The position numbers and the translations under genes were made by a program. Of a stretch of 64,000 nucleotides of DNA, positions 47,101-56,871 are shown piece after piece. Each line of letters opens with the position of its first letter. Within the stretch, counting starts at the first letter, position 1. The notes below the pieces were generated by a model. It had not been told where the DNA came from and made no database searches. It saw only the letters and a list, made by a program, of their open reading frames with translations. Source of the stretch: Lytechinus pictus (taxonomy: Eukaryota > Echinodermata > Echinoidea > Temnopleuroida > Toxopneustidae). The stretch is from assembly GCF_037042905.1 (NCBI RefSeq), contig NC_087261.1, forward strand, positions 12,536,217 through 12,600,216, written 5' to 3'.

Positions 47101-47147
47101 GTAAATTGAAAGCGATGCTTATCAATTCTTATAATTTCCCTTTGTAA
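44121..47147 (+). CDS. LINE endonuclease-reverse transcriptase (1008 aa)
   Basis: An uninterrupted frame from ATG 44121. Residues about 60-272 are an APE-type endonuclease: HHNIRSI (Asn66), SETWL (Glu95), GEIYRPP (168-173), GDFNLN (Asp203, Asn205), TLIDNIF (244-250) and SDHFP (His269). The reverse transcriptase spans about 500-790: NYRPISLL (573-580), FLDLSKAFDTINHD (from 643, catalytic Asp), GVPQGS (701-706) and FADD (732-735). The C-terminus ends with the RFWNDLPDD...FKRKLK motif typical of CR1/L2-like elements. All key residues seem present, so the enzyme may be active in target-primed reverse transcription. The ATG overlaps the stop of a small upstream frame in ATGGATGA; that frame is hydrophobic and doubtful. 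The subfamily is not assigned. Confidence 0.95.
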   Translation: MDEHNIDLNDNGHFQRYLNLEMPELQFDFHPEDRSIHSICTKYFSEYDTVVNSRNSKNKLFLLHHNIRSINKKIDQFQTFIEQLCYGYYVIGFSETWLNDQQRSFVTIDGFTFYTNNREHKRGGGVGFYVSNNLKVNELTELYVMSEVIECIFIQIELPDKKQIVVGEIYRPPKGSVHDFLHCAQSLLSMHVLNNKKVFIMGDFNLNLLDRNTPCNQEVIDMMLSNFFIPLVTKPTRITDTSSTLIDNIFVNDFSHISSGILVSDISDHFPIFVEIVFDRVSKDNNIKHTFRDLSDDNIIRLRERLELVDWSEIYNIHDVNVCFDKFMDIFMSIYQETIPLRKFSRSNYKKIPRLPWVSKSLLKSINRKNNLYCKYKKNPENSHLKRKYVRYRNVLTSLLRLAKKQYFANQFNKYKNDASSTWKVINNVLQTKKSKEFTKEIINNNVTVVNPADMADVFNNYFVDIGATLCHNIPEPDKRFQYFLKNPNPKTIFLTPITEFEIKNIVNNLKPKKSPGCDELTNCVIKRVINEILTPLTFIFNQSLVTGLVPQNMKVAKVVPVFKKGDRRIVSNYRPISLLTSLSKILERLIYSRLTNFLSDNHILCDSQFGFRKKHSTVHALLSFIHKVANAIDNSLHTVGVFLDLSKAFDTINHDILLYKLSHYGVRGKALEWFTSYLTNRKQFVSIEDHKSQMKTISCGVPQGSLLGPLLFLLYINDFNNSSNDLSFILFADDSNLFLSHRNPNLLLTILNRELRSVQTWIQANKLSLNVNKTNFMLFSNSVNSLPDHVIINNVNLQQVNSTKFLGLYIDHELSWKCQIDYICKLSSRNTGILNKLKYFFPDHILKTLYSTLVLSHMNYGILAWGNCNTTLINKIFTIQKRAIRVVNQFGFYSHTNPLFFQNKVLKISDIYAFKVGIFMFQLSRGELPDIFVSMFQRNNLIHTYPTRLSDSYHLPRTRTLLAQRTIAFEGPRFWNDLPDDMVHSASLNIFKRKLKAMLINSYNFPL

Positions 47148-47537
47148 ACTTTTATATTCATGCACTTTGTTAATACGCTCTGGCCGAGTAATGAGTAATA
47201 AATAATTGTCATAGAGTGGCGGACTCTTTTATTTATTTATTTTTTTATTTTTTGTATTCCTTACACAATCGTCACATTTTTGGCATTCCTTTGTTATAAT
47301 CAATTTACTTACCTGTCCTCTCCTCATTAAGACCGATTTTTTTCTGGATCCTGCAGACTTAACAAGCCTTGCTTTTTTATGCAGGTTCCCTCATATTTCA
47401 CTCTTTTAAATTGTCTTTAATTCCAAATCGCTATTTTGTTTAATTTGAATTAATTGTTATGCCTTGTCTGATTTGTATTCTCATAAGTTTTCTTATATTG
47501 TTTCATAATTTTGTTTGTACTTGTGAAATATGTGAAA

Positions 47538-47564
47538 TAAAATCAAATCAAATCAAATCAAATC
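47538..47564 (+). repeat. (AAATC)n LINE tail
   Basis: Five AATCA-type units at the 3' end of the LINE, directly before the CATA duplication. Such short tails mark the priming end of target-primed reverse transcription. Confidence 0.9.
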
Positions 47565-47568
47565 ACAT

Positions 47569-48631
47569 ATCCGTAGTAGCGTGAAGCAGCAGAACGAATG
47601 AGGTGACAGTACTTTAGAATTTCATGAGTGTGTCGTGGATTTGCTGCCAGATAGACGCTCATGTATATTAGGAAGGCATTTGTCCAAATTTCAATGGACA
47701 TGATTTTGTTTTTGGAGGGGGCATTGTAGGGCTTTAACACCCATTTTCCTTCCTCCTCGGCTATTGCCAGATTAGTTCTCTGTTCTGCTGCTTCGCGCAG
47801 TGTGTGGGAGGCTACATCTTGGGCGTTAACTAACAGATTTAGATTCACATACTCCCCCTTCCAAATCTTTTCTTTTATGCTTTGGGGAATAGATACACCC
47901 AGTGTGTCACCTACAGGGTTTAACGGGGAATGGTGAGGGTGGTGATAGCCTCTATTCATGTTCTCTGTGTTAGGTCTACGTTCTGTATTGATTATGGTTT
48001 GGTTATTTGGCCCTGTGGCCTCATTATCATGGACACAGTGTGAATTTTGAGTTAGGTCGGTTCTTATCTGAACACTAGGAGGTACAATTGCGGGGAAGGA
48101 TGATGTGAATGGGGTCTCTCGTACCATCCCGGACTGACTTCGTTCTCTAATATTGTGCGATTCGTGACCTGTAATGTTATTATTAGTATGGCCAGGTACG
48201 CAGAACGAATCTGTATGTTCTTGTATTTGTACTGACATGTATTCAGGTCGAGAAGGCTCACCTGCGGTATTATTACTAGTGCTGGGCCTGGGACAACTCT
48301 GAGTCTGACCCTGAGTGGATGGTAATTGCAGCACAGGCCCTTGTGAAGCTGCTGGCCTCTTATTAGCTGAACGGCTGGTTGAACGGCCGGATGAACGACC
48401 CTGCTCAACGTCAATGGGTTCTGGCGCTGCTCCTACTGCAGTGGCTGCGGGGGCTTGTCCGGGCTCATTCCCCGTCGTACTCGTAGGCCTACCGCTTCCC
48501 GGTGGAGCTACCGTCCGAGTTGCGTGTGAGGCAGCTGTCGTTTTTGTCTGGCGGGTGCCTCGACTTCTACCTCGTTTTGCCCGAGAACGCGTCTGAGCCG
48601 GTTCAGTGGTGGCCTTTCTCCTCTTCCCCAT
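47569..48631 (-). pseudogene. gag-like protein of the Ngaro-like element, 5' fragment
   Basis: From ATG 48631 about 354 codons are open up to the LINE junction. Residues 1-110 are basic and low-complexity (KRRKATTEPAQTRSRAKRGR), then come a Ser/Thr/Asn-rich linker and a folded-looking C-terminal part. That part has SIPQSIKEKIWKGEYVNLNL, EEGKWVLKPYN, IEIWTNAFLIYMSVYL and HEILKYCHLIRSAASRYYGY. This last block is characteristic of the gag-like ORF of sea urchin and other invertebrate DIRS/Ngaro-type elements, where it precedes the replication enzymes. A1 begins about 100 bases upstream, so this is the first ORF of the element. Translation past 47568 runs into LINE sequence. Confidence 0.75.
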
Positions 48632-48733
48632 TGTTTTCCGATTCTGTTCGATTATGGAATGACTAAAATAGAAGACAAATATCGCTATTTCGTCGTTGGG
48701 GAAAACAAAAACGTTGCGACCTCCTAAAAAATG

Positions 48734-48897
48734 TGTTGCCTCGAAGGAATTTCAGACTGCAATGGCTTTATTACGTGCACACGTTACTAGTATATTCCAC
48801 AACGCACATGTTTCCCGCTGTGATTAGATCACATGTTATCCGGTTATTGATCACATGCACAATCTGTATCGATTTGGACTTTTACACATTATATTCC
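48734..48897 (-). repeat. Split direct repeat copy A1 (element 5' end)
   Basis: It is identical to 27510-27673. Its outer edge is followed at once by the right half of the satellite hairpin (GGGTGTCTGGAAAACG). It probably holds the element promoter, because the gag-like ATG follows within 103 bases. Confidence 0.85.
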
Positions 48898-49160
48898 GGG
48901 TGTCTGGAAAACGAAGACCGAAGACCGGGGACTCATATCACACTCGTGTGAAAGCGTTTGTAGTTCACGCCCGAAGTGTGTACAAAGCAGTGCAAAGTGT
49001 GTACAAAACACGTGCGCGGGTTAGAATGGACTTTGGACCTTGCCCCGACACATGTTCTCCCATTGACAATGCACGGGTCCCCGGTCTTCGATCTTCGTTT
49101 TCCAAACCCGTTGTTGGGTGTCTGGAAAACGAAGACCGAAGACCGGGGATCGCATTCGTT
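48898..49160 (+). repeat. Broken and complete satellite-type hairpins
   Basis: 48898-48930 is only the right half of the hairpin. A complete one lies at 49079-49148 (CCCCGGTCTTCG ... CGAAGACCGGGG). The sequence between them does not match the standard monomer. Confidence 0.7.
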
Positions 49161-49569
49161 TAGCTAAGATACCACTTATAAATGTCATTATGAAGGCCTC
49201 TATTATTCAGCTCAAATTCAAGAATATTCTGATCTAGAATACATTAATGTCATTAATTGGCTGATAATGAAGTCATGTTAATTGCTTGTGTCAATAATTA
49301 GTATAGTTAGACCAGTTGAAGCGGGATAGGTCTCCCAGTTTACACCACTATTCCACTGAGACAAGTAACAAACTCCAGTAATCAATCAGACCAGTTTCAA
49401 ATTTCCAGTTAAAGGTTAACTCTAGACCAGTAATTTCAGACCAGTTTAATTCTTAACTGGTCCAGTAAAGTGAACTCGACCAGTTAGACCAGAATGCCGT
49501 TTTTCCATTTTCCAGAATTACATTCTGTGAACTGGTTTTTCCTTCTTAATTGGCTGACATTGATTTGCA
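49161..49569. other. Unique spacer with repeated AGACCAGT words
   Basis: AGACCAGTT, AGACCAGTA or the complement ACTGGTCC occurs at least six times at about 49310-49492. There is no gene. Confidence 0.5.
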
Positions 49570-52500
49570 ATTTTACTACCATTGACATTACGCATGTCCC
49601 CGGTCTTCGGTCTTCGTTTTCCAAACCTGTTGTTGGGTGTCTGGAAAACGAAGACAGAAGACCGGGGATTGCGTATTCGTCTAGCTAAGATAGGCCTATG
49701 ATATTCAGCTCCAGTTTAAGAATATTCTGATCTTGGATACGTCATCAGCTATGATTGGCTGCGGATAAGTTATGGTTATTTGTGTGAATATCGTTATCAG
49801 CTAGGGCATGATATTAAGGATAACGTACATATTTCACCCACGGAATTCAGCCATTGCAATTCTGAAAACTGTCATAAAACTGAAAACTTGCATACAATAC
49901 ACCTCATACTGCGCAATCACGTACAAGCAGACTCAACTCAACTGGCGTTTGCAACTATTTTACTACCATTGACATTACGCATGTCCCCGGTCTTCGGTCT
50001 TCGTTTTCCAAACCTGTTGTTGGGTGTCTGGAAAACGAAGACAGAAGACCGGGGATTGCGTATTCGTCTAGCTAAGATAGGCCTATAATATTCAGCTCCA
50101 GTTTAAGAATATTCTGATCTTGGATACGTCATCAGCTATGATTGGCTGCGGATAAGTTATGGTTATTTGTGTGAATATCGTTATCAGTTAGGGCATGATA
50201 TTAACGATAACGTACATATTTCACCCACGGAATTCAGCCATTGCAATTCTGAAAACTGTCATAAAACTGAAAACTTGCATACAATACACTTCATACTGCG
50301 CAATCAGTGGCGTACCGTGGGTCACGGCATTGGGGGGGCACCAACAAAAAATTTGAGTCACTTAATGAGCACGCGAAGCGCGCTTAGTTGCCAGGTATAA
50401 AGACCTATAAGTAATAGTGAAATTTTAAGGACAGTGCCATTAAAGCGGATATGTATCTCACTGATCATATAATGCGAGCGCGAAGCGCGAGCTGAAATTT
50501 TTTGATATTCAGAACTAAAAAGGGACATTATAAGCAAATTTTTGTAATCATGATACATACCTGTCTTGCTAAACAAACAGTATATACATGTCTCACCATA
50601 ATCATCTAATGCGAGTGCCAAGCTTGCGTATGCTGATTTTGTTAGAATTACATTTAAACACATGAGGCACTTTTTGTAGTCGTTGTAATCATGATTATCA
50701 TACGCATCTCACTAATCAAATATTGCGAGCGCGAGCTGAAAATTTAGGAAATTCAGACCTTAAGAGAAGCATTCTAAGATTTGTTTGTTGGAATTCACGA
50801 AGACCATACATATTTCACTAACCAAATGATGCGAGCGCGAAGCGCGAGCTGAAATTTTTGTATATTTTGACCCTGAACAGGGCTATTTTAAGGGCTATTT
50901 TTTTAAGGAATCCATTAAGAGTACACATATCTCACCATAGTCATCTAATGCGAGTGCCAAGTGCATGCTGATGTTACTAGAATTACATCTAAACACATGA
51001 AGCACTTTTTGTAGTCATTGTAATCATGATTATTATACGCATCTCACTAATCAAATATTGCGAGCGCGAAGCGCGAGCTGGAAATTTACTTAATTCAGAA
51101 CTGAAGAGGGGAATTCTAAGGCTTGTTTGTAGGAATTCACAAAGACCATGCGTATTTCGCTAACCAAATGATGCGAGCGCGAAGCGCAAGCTGAAAATGT
51201 TTGATTTTCAGATAAAAAAAAGTTACATTTTAAGGACTGATTTTAGGAATTCATGAAGAGCAGACATATCTCAGCTATCCAGTAATGCGATCGTAAGCAC
51301 GGACAGGAAGTGTTTTATATTAAGTCCTTAAAATGGGGCAACCACTTTAAGTAGTCATGAAAAAGAAGCATATGTAACTACATAAAACAATAATAATTCG
51401 AAGTGCGAGGAAATATATTTGGTGTATATTGACTTAATAACGGGAGGTTTTAGTACATCGGGATTATATATCTCGTTAAACAGACGATGCGAGCGCCAGG
51501 AACAATGAAGACATAGGCCCTGAGCAAATTATGTTTCATAAAGATATGATTTTTTTAAAGTAATATAACATAACATAATCATAATATAACATTATAATGA
51601 ACAATAATTTTTTATTTCCCACTACGTTTCTTGCCCTTTCTCCCTCTTTTTCTCCTTTTCCCCGTTTTTTTTTTTTTTTTGCCAGCCGATTGGGGGGGGG
51701 GGGGGGCACGTGCCCCCCCATGCCCCCCCGTAGTTACGCCACTGTGCGCAATCACGTACAAGCAGACTCAACTCAACTGGCGTTTGCAACTATTTTATAC
51801 TACCATTGACATTACGCATGTCCCCGGTCTTCGGTCTTCGTTTTCCAAACCTGTTGTTGGGTGTCTGGAAAACGAAGACAGAAGACCGGGGATTGCGTAT
51901 TCGTCTAGCTAAGATAGGCCTATAATATTCAGCATCAGTTCAAGAATATTCTGATCTTGGATACGTCATCAGCTATGATTGGCTGCGGATAAGTTATGGT
52001 TATTTGTGTGAATATCGTTATCAGCTAGGGCATGATATTCAAGATAGCGTACATATTTCACCCATGGAATTCAGCCATTGCAATTCTGAAAACTGTTATA
52101 AAGCTGAAAACTTGCATACAATACACCTCATACTGCGCAATTACGTAAAGCAGAATCAACTCAACTGGCGTTTGCAACTATTTTATACTACCATTGACAT
52201 AACGCATGTCCCCGGTCTTCGGTCTTCGTTTTCCAAACCTGTTGTTGGGTGTCTGGAAAACGAAGACAGAAGACCGGGGATTGCGTATTCGTCTAGCTAA
52301 GATAGGCCTATAATATTCAGCACCAGTTCAAGAATATTCTGATCTTGGATACGTCATCAGCTATGATTGGCTGCGGATAAGTTATGGTTATTTGTGTGAA
52401 TATCGTTATCAGCTAGGGCATGATATTAAGGATAACGTACATATTTCACCCACGGAATTCAGCCATTGCAATTCTGAAAACTGTCATAAAACTGAAAACT

Positions 52501-53970
52501 TGCATACAATACACCCCATACTAGCTGCGCAATCACGTACAAGCAGACTCAACTCAACTGGCGTTTGCAACTATTTTACTACCATTGACATTACGCATGT
52601 CCCCGGTCTTCGTTTTCCAAACCTGTTGTTGGGTGTCTGGAAAACGAAGACAGAAGACCGGGGATTGCGTATTCGTCTAGCTAAGATAGGCCTATAATAT
52701 TCAGCACCAGTACAAGGATATTCCGATCTTGGATACGTCATCAGCTATGATTGGCTGCGGATAAGTTATGGTTATTTGTGTGAATATCGTTATCAGCTAG
52801 GGCATGATTAATAAGGATTAGACAATTATAATGTACATATTTCACCCACGGAATTCAGCCATTGCAATTCTGAAAACTGTCATAAAACTGAAAACTTGCA
52901 TACAATACACCCCATACTGCGGAATCACGTACAAGCAGACTCACCTCAACTGGCGTTTACAACTATTTTACTACCATTGACATTACGCATGTCCCCGGTC
53001 TTCGGTCTTCGTTTTCCAAACCTGTTGTTGGGTGTCTGGAAAACGAAGACAGAAGACCGGGGATTGCGTATTCGTCTAGCTAAGATAGGCCTATAATATT
53101 CAGCTCCAGTTTAAGAATATTCTGATCTTGGATACGTCATCAGCTATGATTGGCTGCGGATAAGTTATGGTTATTTGTGTGAATATCGTTATCAGCTAGG
53201 GCATGATATTAAGGATAACGTACATATTTCACCCACGGAATTCAGCCATTGCAATTCCGAAAACTTTCATAAAACTGAAAACTTGCATACAATACACCTC
53301 ATACTGCGCAATCACGTACAGGCAGACTCAACTCAACTGGCGTTTGCAACTATTTTACTTCCATTGACATAACGCATGTCCCCGGTCTTCGGTCTTCGTT
53401 TTCCAAACCTGTTGTTGGGTGTCTGGAAAACGAAGACAGAAGACCGGGGATTGCGTATTCGTCTAGCTAAGATAGGCCTATAATATTCAGCTCCAGTTTA
53501 AGAATATTCTGATCTTGGATACGTCATCAGCTATGATTGGCTGCGGATAAGTTATGGTTATTTGTGTGAATATCGTTATGAGCTAGGGCATGATATTAAG
53601 GATAACGTACATATTTCACCCACGGAATTCAGCCATTGCAATTCCAAAAACTGTCATAAAACTGAAAACTTGCATACAATACACCTCATACTGCGCAATC
53701 ACGTACAGGCAGACTCAATTCAACTGGCGTTTGCAACTATTTTACTACCATTGACATAACGCATGTCCCCGGTCTTCGGTCTTCGTTTTCCAAACCTGTT
53801 GTTGGGTGTCTGGAAAACGAAGACAGAAGACCGGGGATCGCGTCAATTCGTCTAGCTATAAGATAGGCCTATAATATTCAGCACCAGTTCAAGAATATTC
53901 TGATCTTGGATACGTCATCAGCTATATGATTGGCTGCCGAAAAGTTATGGTTATTTGTGTGAATATCGTT
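49570..53970 (+). repeat. Satellite array 1, about 387 bp monomers, + orientation
   Basis: Hairpin cores start at about 49590, 49986, 51825, 52212, 52602, 52994, 53381 and 53769. Each monomer has a hairpin with arms of about 26 bp (CCCCGGTCTTCGGTCTTCG ... and complement, one mismatch) and an 18-base loop containing TGTTGTTGGGTG. An AT-rich body follows with CAGCTATGATTGGCTGCGGA and ACGGAATTCAGCCATTGC. The array is interrupted by the element at 50305-51744 and breaks off within a monomer at about 53970. Monomers differ from each other more than in array 2. Confidence 0.95.
50305..51744. mobile_element. hAT-like non-autonomous element in the satellite, 8 bp duplication
   Basis: The ends CAGTGGCGTA and TACGCCACTG are flanked by a perfect TGCGCAAT duplication (50297-50304 and 51745-51752); the empty site is seen in neighbouring monomers. 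The 1440 bp interior has about eleven modules with a mean spacing near 112 bp, each with a GCGAGCGCGAAGCGCGAGC-type core, then a pyrimidine tract and C/G runs. There is no transposase. Confidence 0.92.
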
Positions 53971-54101
53971 CACATCCAGATGACGAGATACGATATCTCG
54001 CCAAGTCGACTTATAAAAGGTCATATATGTCGACATGGCGAGATTATGTCGACATGGCATAATTAAGTTTCTCGCCAAGTCGATGGCAATTAAAACATGT
54101 A
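53971..54101. repeat. Short block of CTCGCCAAGTCGA and GTCGACATGGCGAG words
   Basis: TCTCGCCAAGTCGAC (53995), two GTCGACATGG words (54029, 54050) and a further CTCGCCAAGTCGATGG (54072) form overlapping inverted repeats at the edge of array 1. Confidence 0.6.
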
Positions 54102-54683
54102 AAAGGGATGGTCCTGGCTGAAAATATTTATATCTTAATACATAGAGTAGAATTCACTGAGCTATGTGCCGAAAATTTCATCAATCGGATAACAAGTAAA
54201 CAGTTATTGAAGTTTAAAGTTTAGCAATATATTGTTAAAACAGTCGTCGTGAATATTCATTAGGTGGGCTGATGATGTCACATCTCCACTCTCCGTTTCC
54301 CTATGTTATTATATATAATCATAATTTTTACATTATTTCATATTTGTGCTAATAATATGTCTCCCTTATAATGAAATAAGTTGCAGCAATGAATATTTAA
54401 TGCACTAAATCAGTTGCCAATCCAATTTTTCTACTTTTTTGTTCTTGGATGAAAACATTTGAATAAACCTAATTTCATATAATAAAATACAAAAGAACAA
54501 GTGGAGATGTGACATCATCAGCCAACCTAATGAATATTAATGACGACTGTATTCACAAAATATTGCTAAATTTTAAAATTCAATAACTTTGTTATCCGAT
54601 TTTGATGAAATTTTCGGTATTTTGCTCAGTGAATTTTACTCTATTCATTAAGCTATACATGCTTTCAGCCCGCCCATCCCTTT
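54102..54683. mobile_element. Palindromic MITE, copy 2 (AAAGGGATGG ends)
   Basis: The left end AAAGGGATGGTCCTGGCTGAAA mirrors a right end whose complement reads AAAGGGATGGGCGGGCTGAAA. Inner arms share ATTCATTAGGTGGGCTGATGATGTCACATC and its complement. A TA duplication is possible. Confidence 0.85.
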
Positions 54684-55348
54684 AAAGGCTCCGTATAAAA
54701 TAAACCTAATTGTAATAGAAAGCAATGTCATCGACCTAAGACAGGTGGCAAGCGTGCCTTTGTAGAATGCTGTTGCCGGTATGCGATGTTTTCTATACGG
54801 TCGGCGCACATGAAACACAAGTGTGTCGCTTGTATACTACTTTGCGGTTAAACCCGAGACGTTCCCACGCGTACATTTCGAGAGCAACAATTCAGTACGC
54901 GTTTGGAAGAAAATTACCCTGTTTACACGTGCATCGGCTTTTGGTTCAGAACCAAAAGCCGATGCAGAATTGGCTTTTGGTCTATCTTGCACCGCAGAAT
55001 CGGCTTACCCTCTTTGGGAATCGACGGGCGGACGACATTTGGATCTCTTAGTCTCGCCTTCACCTCTTGCGGGCGAGACAAACAATGAGAAAGAGAAGGA
55101 AGAAAGGAGAAAGGAAAAGGGCCAATAATTGGAATGATCAAACAAATCTAATCATCCTGAAATAGGGCCTACTAATAAACAAGTGAGAAAGGGGTTAGAA
55201 ATAAAGAGATGGCAAAGTGGAACGGAAATTTTAGGCGGGAAAGGGAAGGAAGAGAGGCCAAAATAAACGGGATGCGAAAATGCTAACATGAAATCGGAAT
55301 AGAAAACAGAAAAAACAAGAGGGGAAAAGAAAGAAATTAAGAACACAA
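54684..55348. other. Mixed sequence with an 18-bp perfect palindrome; family A purine-rich copy
   Basis: 54930-54966 is a perfect inverted repeat (arm TGCATCGGCTTTTGGTTC) around one base. From about 55080 the sequence is purine-rich and belongs to the family A element that the nested insertion at 55349 interrupts; it resumes at 56670. Confidence 0.55.
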
Positions 55349-56661
55349 CAGCTAGTGGCGTAGCTACGGGGGGGGGGGGGGGCTGGGAGCCCCCCCCTCC
55401 CCCCTGAGATTTGGTGTGCCCCCATCAGGTGCCCCGCCTGGAAAAAAAGTGGTAGAGCAAAAAAAAAAAGGGAGAAAGAAGAAAAGAAAAAGAAGAAGAA
55501 AGACAGAAGAAAAAAGAAGAGGAAAATTAGAGGAGGGAGACGAATGAATGAAATAATGTGAGGGGAAGACTTGCCAAAAAAGAAACAATTCTTTCATGTT
55601 ACTATAAAAAATATTTGCTTGCGCTTCGCGCCAGAATTGACTGTTCGATGAGATTCATATCTTGCTCAATAGGCTGATATGGAGCAAGTTTTGAAGTCAT
55701 TATACAAAACATTATTAGCTCGGACATCGAGCTTTCAATATTTTTTCATTTACAAATTTAAGTGCTCTGTAAAATGTCCGTTTTATTGTCTACATATCAG
55801 CATTTTTTTTTAAAGCTCACGCTGCGTGGTCACATTGTTTGATTTGCCAAGTTCCTATTGTCTACATGTATTCCATAATGTTCCATTAAAGAAATATATT
55901 CAGAATGCCCAGATTCTAGGTCTAAATCTAAAACATGCGCGATAGCATGCATGTTCTTTATTTAAAATCTACTTGAATTATCCAGTTTCACATCAGAATA
56001 TAAATAATTGTCTGCTCGCGCTTTACGATAGCATAATTAATGATACCCAATTAACTATATCCTATTTATGATTTACAAAATATGAATAGTGTCCCGCTTT
56101 TAGGTCTAAAATCTCTTTTTTTTTCCTCTCGCGCTTCGCGCTCGCATCCATTGTTTCGTTACATACCTATCCCATTTATTGATACAAAAAGTGCTTAGAA
56201 TTACCATTCTTTTAGGTCGGAATGTCAAAAAAATTGCATTATTGAAATATATACCATCTTCGTGGGTACCTATATAAGTGCACTTAACAGGTCCCTTTTC
56301 GATAATGCTAGAACAGTTAATAAAAATTTCTGCTCGCGCTTGGCGTTCGCAGTAACCATCTAGTTACATACGAATCTTGATCGGGATCACACATAACATT
56401 GCCCAGAATATTACATGAAAGTAACAAATAAAAAAAATCGCTCGCGCTTCGCGCTCGCACTTTTTATAATGCTTATGAGATTATTTCATGTTTATGCTGT
56501 TTTATAAGAATATAACGAAGAAGTGACTGATCGGGAAAAATATAGGTGAAGATAATTTCGGGCCCTTGTGACAAGTACACACCGGATAAAAATGGTGCCC
56601 CCCTGACTCAAAGCAAGGACCCCCAGTGCCCCCCAGGAAAAAAATCCTAGCTACGCTACTG
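55349..56661. mobile_element. hAT-like element nested in family A, 8 bp duplication
   Basis: The ends CAGCTAGTGGCGTAGCTA and TAGCTACGCTACTG are flanked by GAACACAA (55341-55348 and 56662-56669). The host sequence on either side (...AAGAAATTAA and CCGGGATACCGAGG...) rejoins to match 5160-5200. The interior repeats TCGCGCTTCGCGCTCGCA-type cores, in the opposite sense to the element at 50305. Confidence 0.88.
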
Positions 56662-56871
56662 GAACACAACCGGGATACCGAGGTTGAAAATAAAGAACGG
56701 TAAGAAAGACTCGGCTGGTGTGTGGGTATGACGTGTATATAATAGCCTATTTTGATTTCACGCAACTAGCCGCAATCATAAGGGGACACAAATTAGTGAA
56801 CTTCAAGATATCGCCCAATTACTGCCGATGTTCCTATCCAGGGGACAGACCGCTCTTCACACCATGATATG

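Larger units (their letters stand above)
42692..47564 (+). mobile_element. Full-length CR1/L2-group LINE inserted in the gag-like gene
   Basis: It is 4873 bp, flanked by CATA (42688-42691 and 47565-47568), which is present once in the reconstructed target. The 5' region (42692-44120) is T-rich and contains a degenerate internal duplication (phrases near 42816 and 43310). A single long ORF follows, then a 0.4 kb 3' UTR and an (AAATC)n tail at about 47538-47564. Insertion is in sense opposite to the host element. An intact ORF and tail imply a young copy. Confidence 0.9.
26242..48897 (-). mobile_element. Ngaro-like tyrosine-recombinase retroelement with split direct repeats, heavily interrupted
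   Basis: Read on the - strand the order is: A1 (48897-48734), gag-like ORF, tyrosine recombinase, SGNH hydrolase, B1 (28112-27735), A2 (27673-27510), B2 (26619-26242). A1 and A2 are 164 bp and identical; B1 and B2 are 378 bp and differ at one base. The A1 - ORFs - B1 - A2 - B2 arrangement is the split-direct-repeat signature of the PAT/Ngaro branch of DIRS-like elements. No reverse transcriptase frame was found outside the nested LINE. The span is 22.7 kb because of later insertions: the LINE, two palindromic hAT-type MITEs and minisatellites. Deviations: 61 bp lie between B1 and A2 and 890 bp between A2 and B2. The A1 side abuts a satellite hairpin but the B2 side does not. Confidence 0.7.

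Noticed and set aside
48315-48596. 93-codon + strand frame rich in Ala/Gly/Val
   Set aside because: Antisense shadow of the low-complexity region of the gag-like ORF.
50305-51744. CRISPR-like array (regular cores with spacers)
   Set aside because: Cores are diverged, spacing varies, spacers are related to each other, and the block is bounded by hAT-type ends in eukaryotic DNA.
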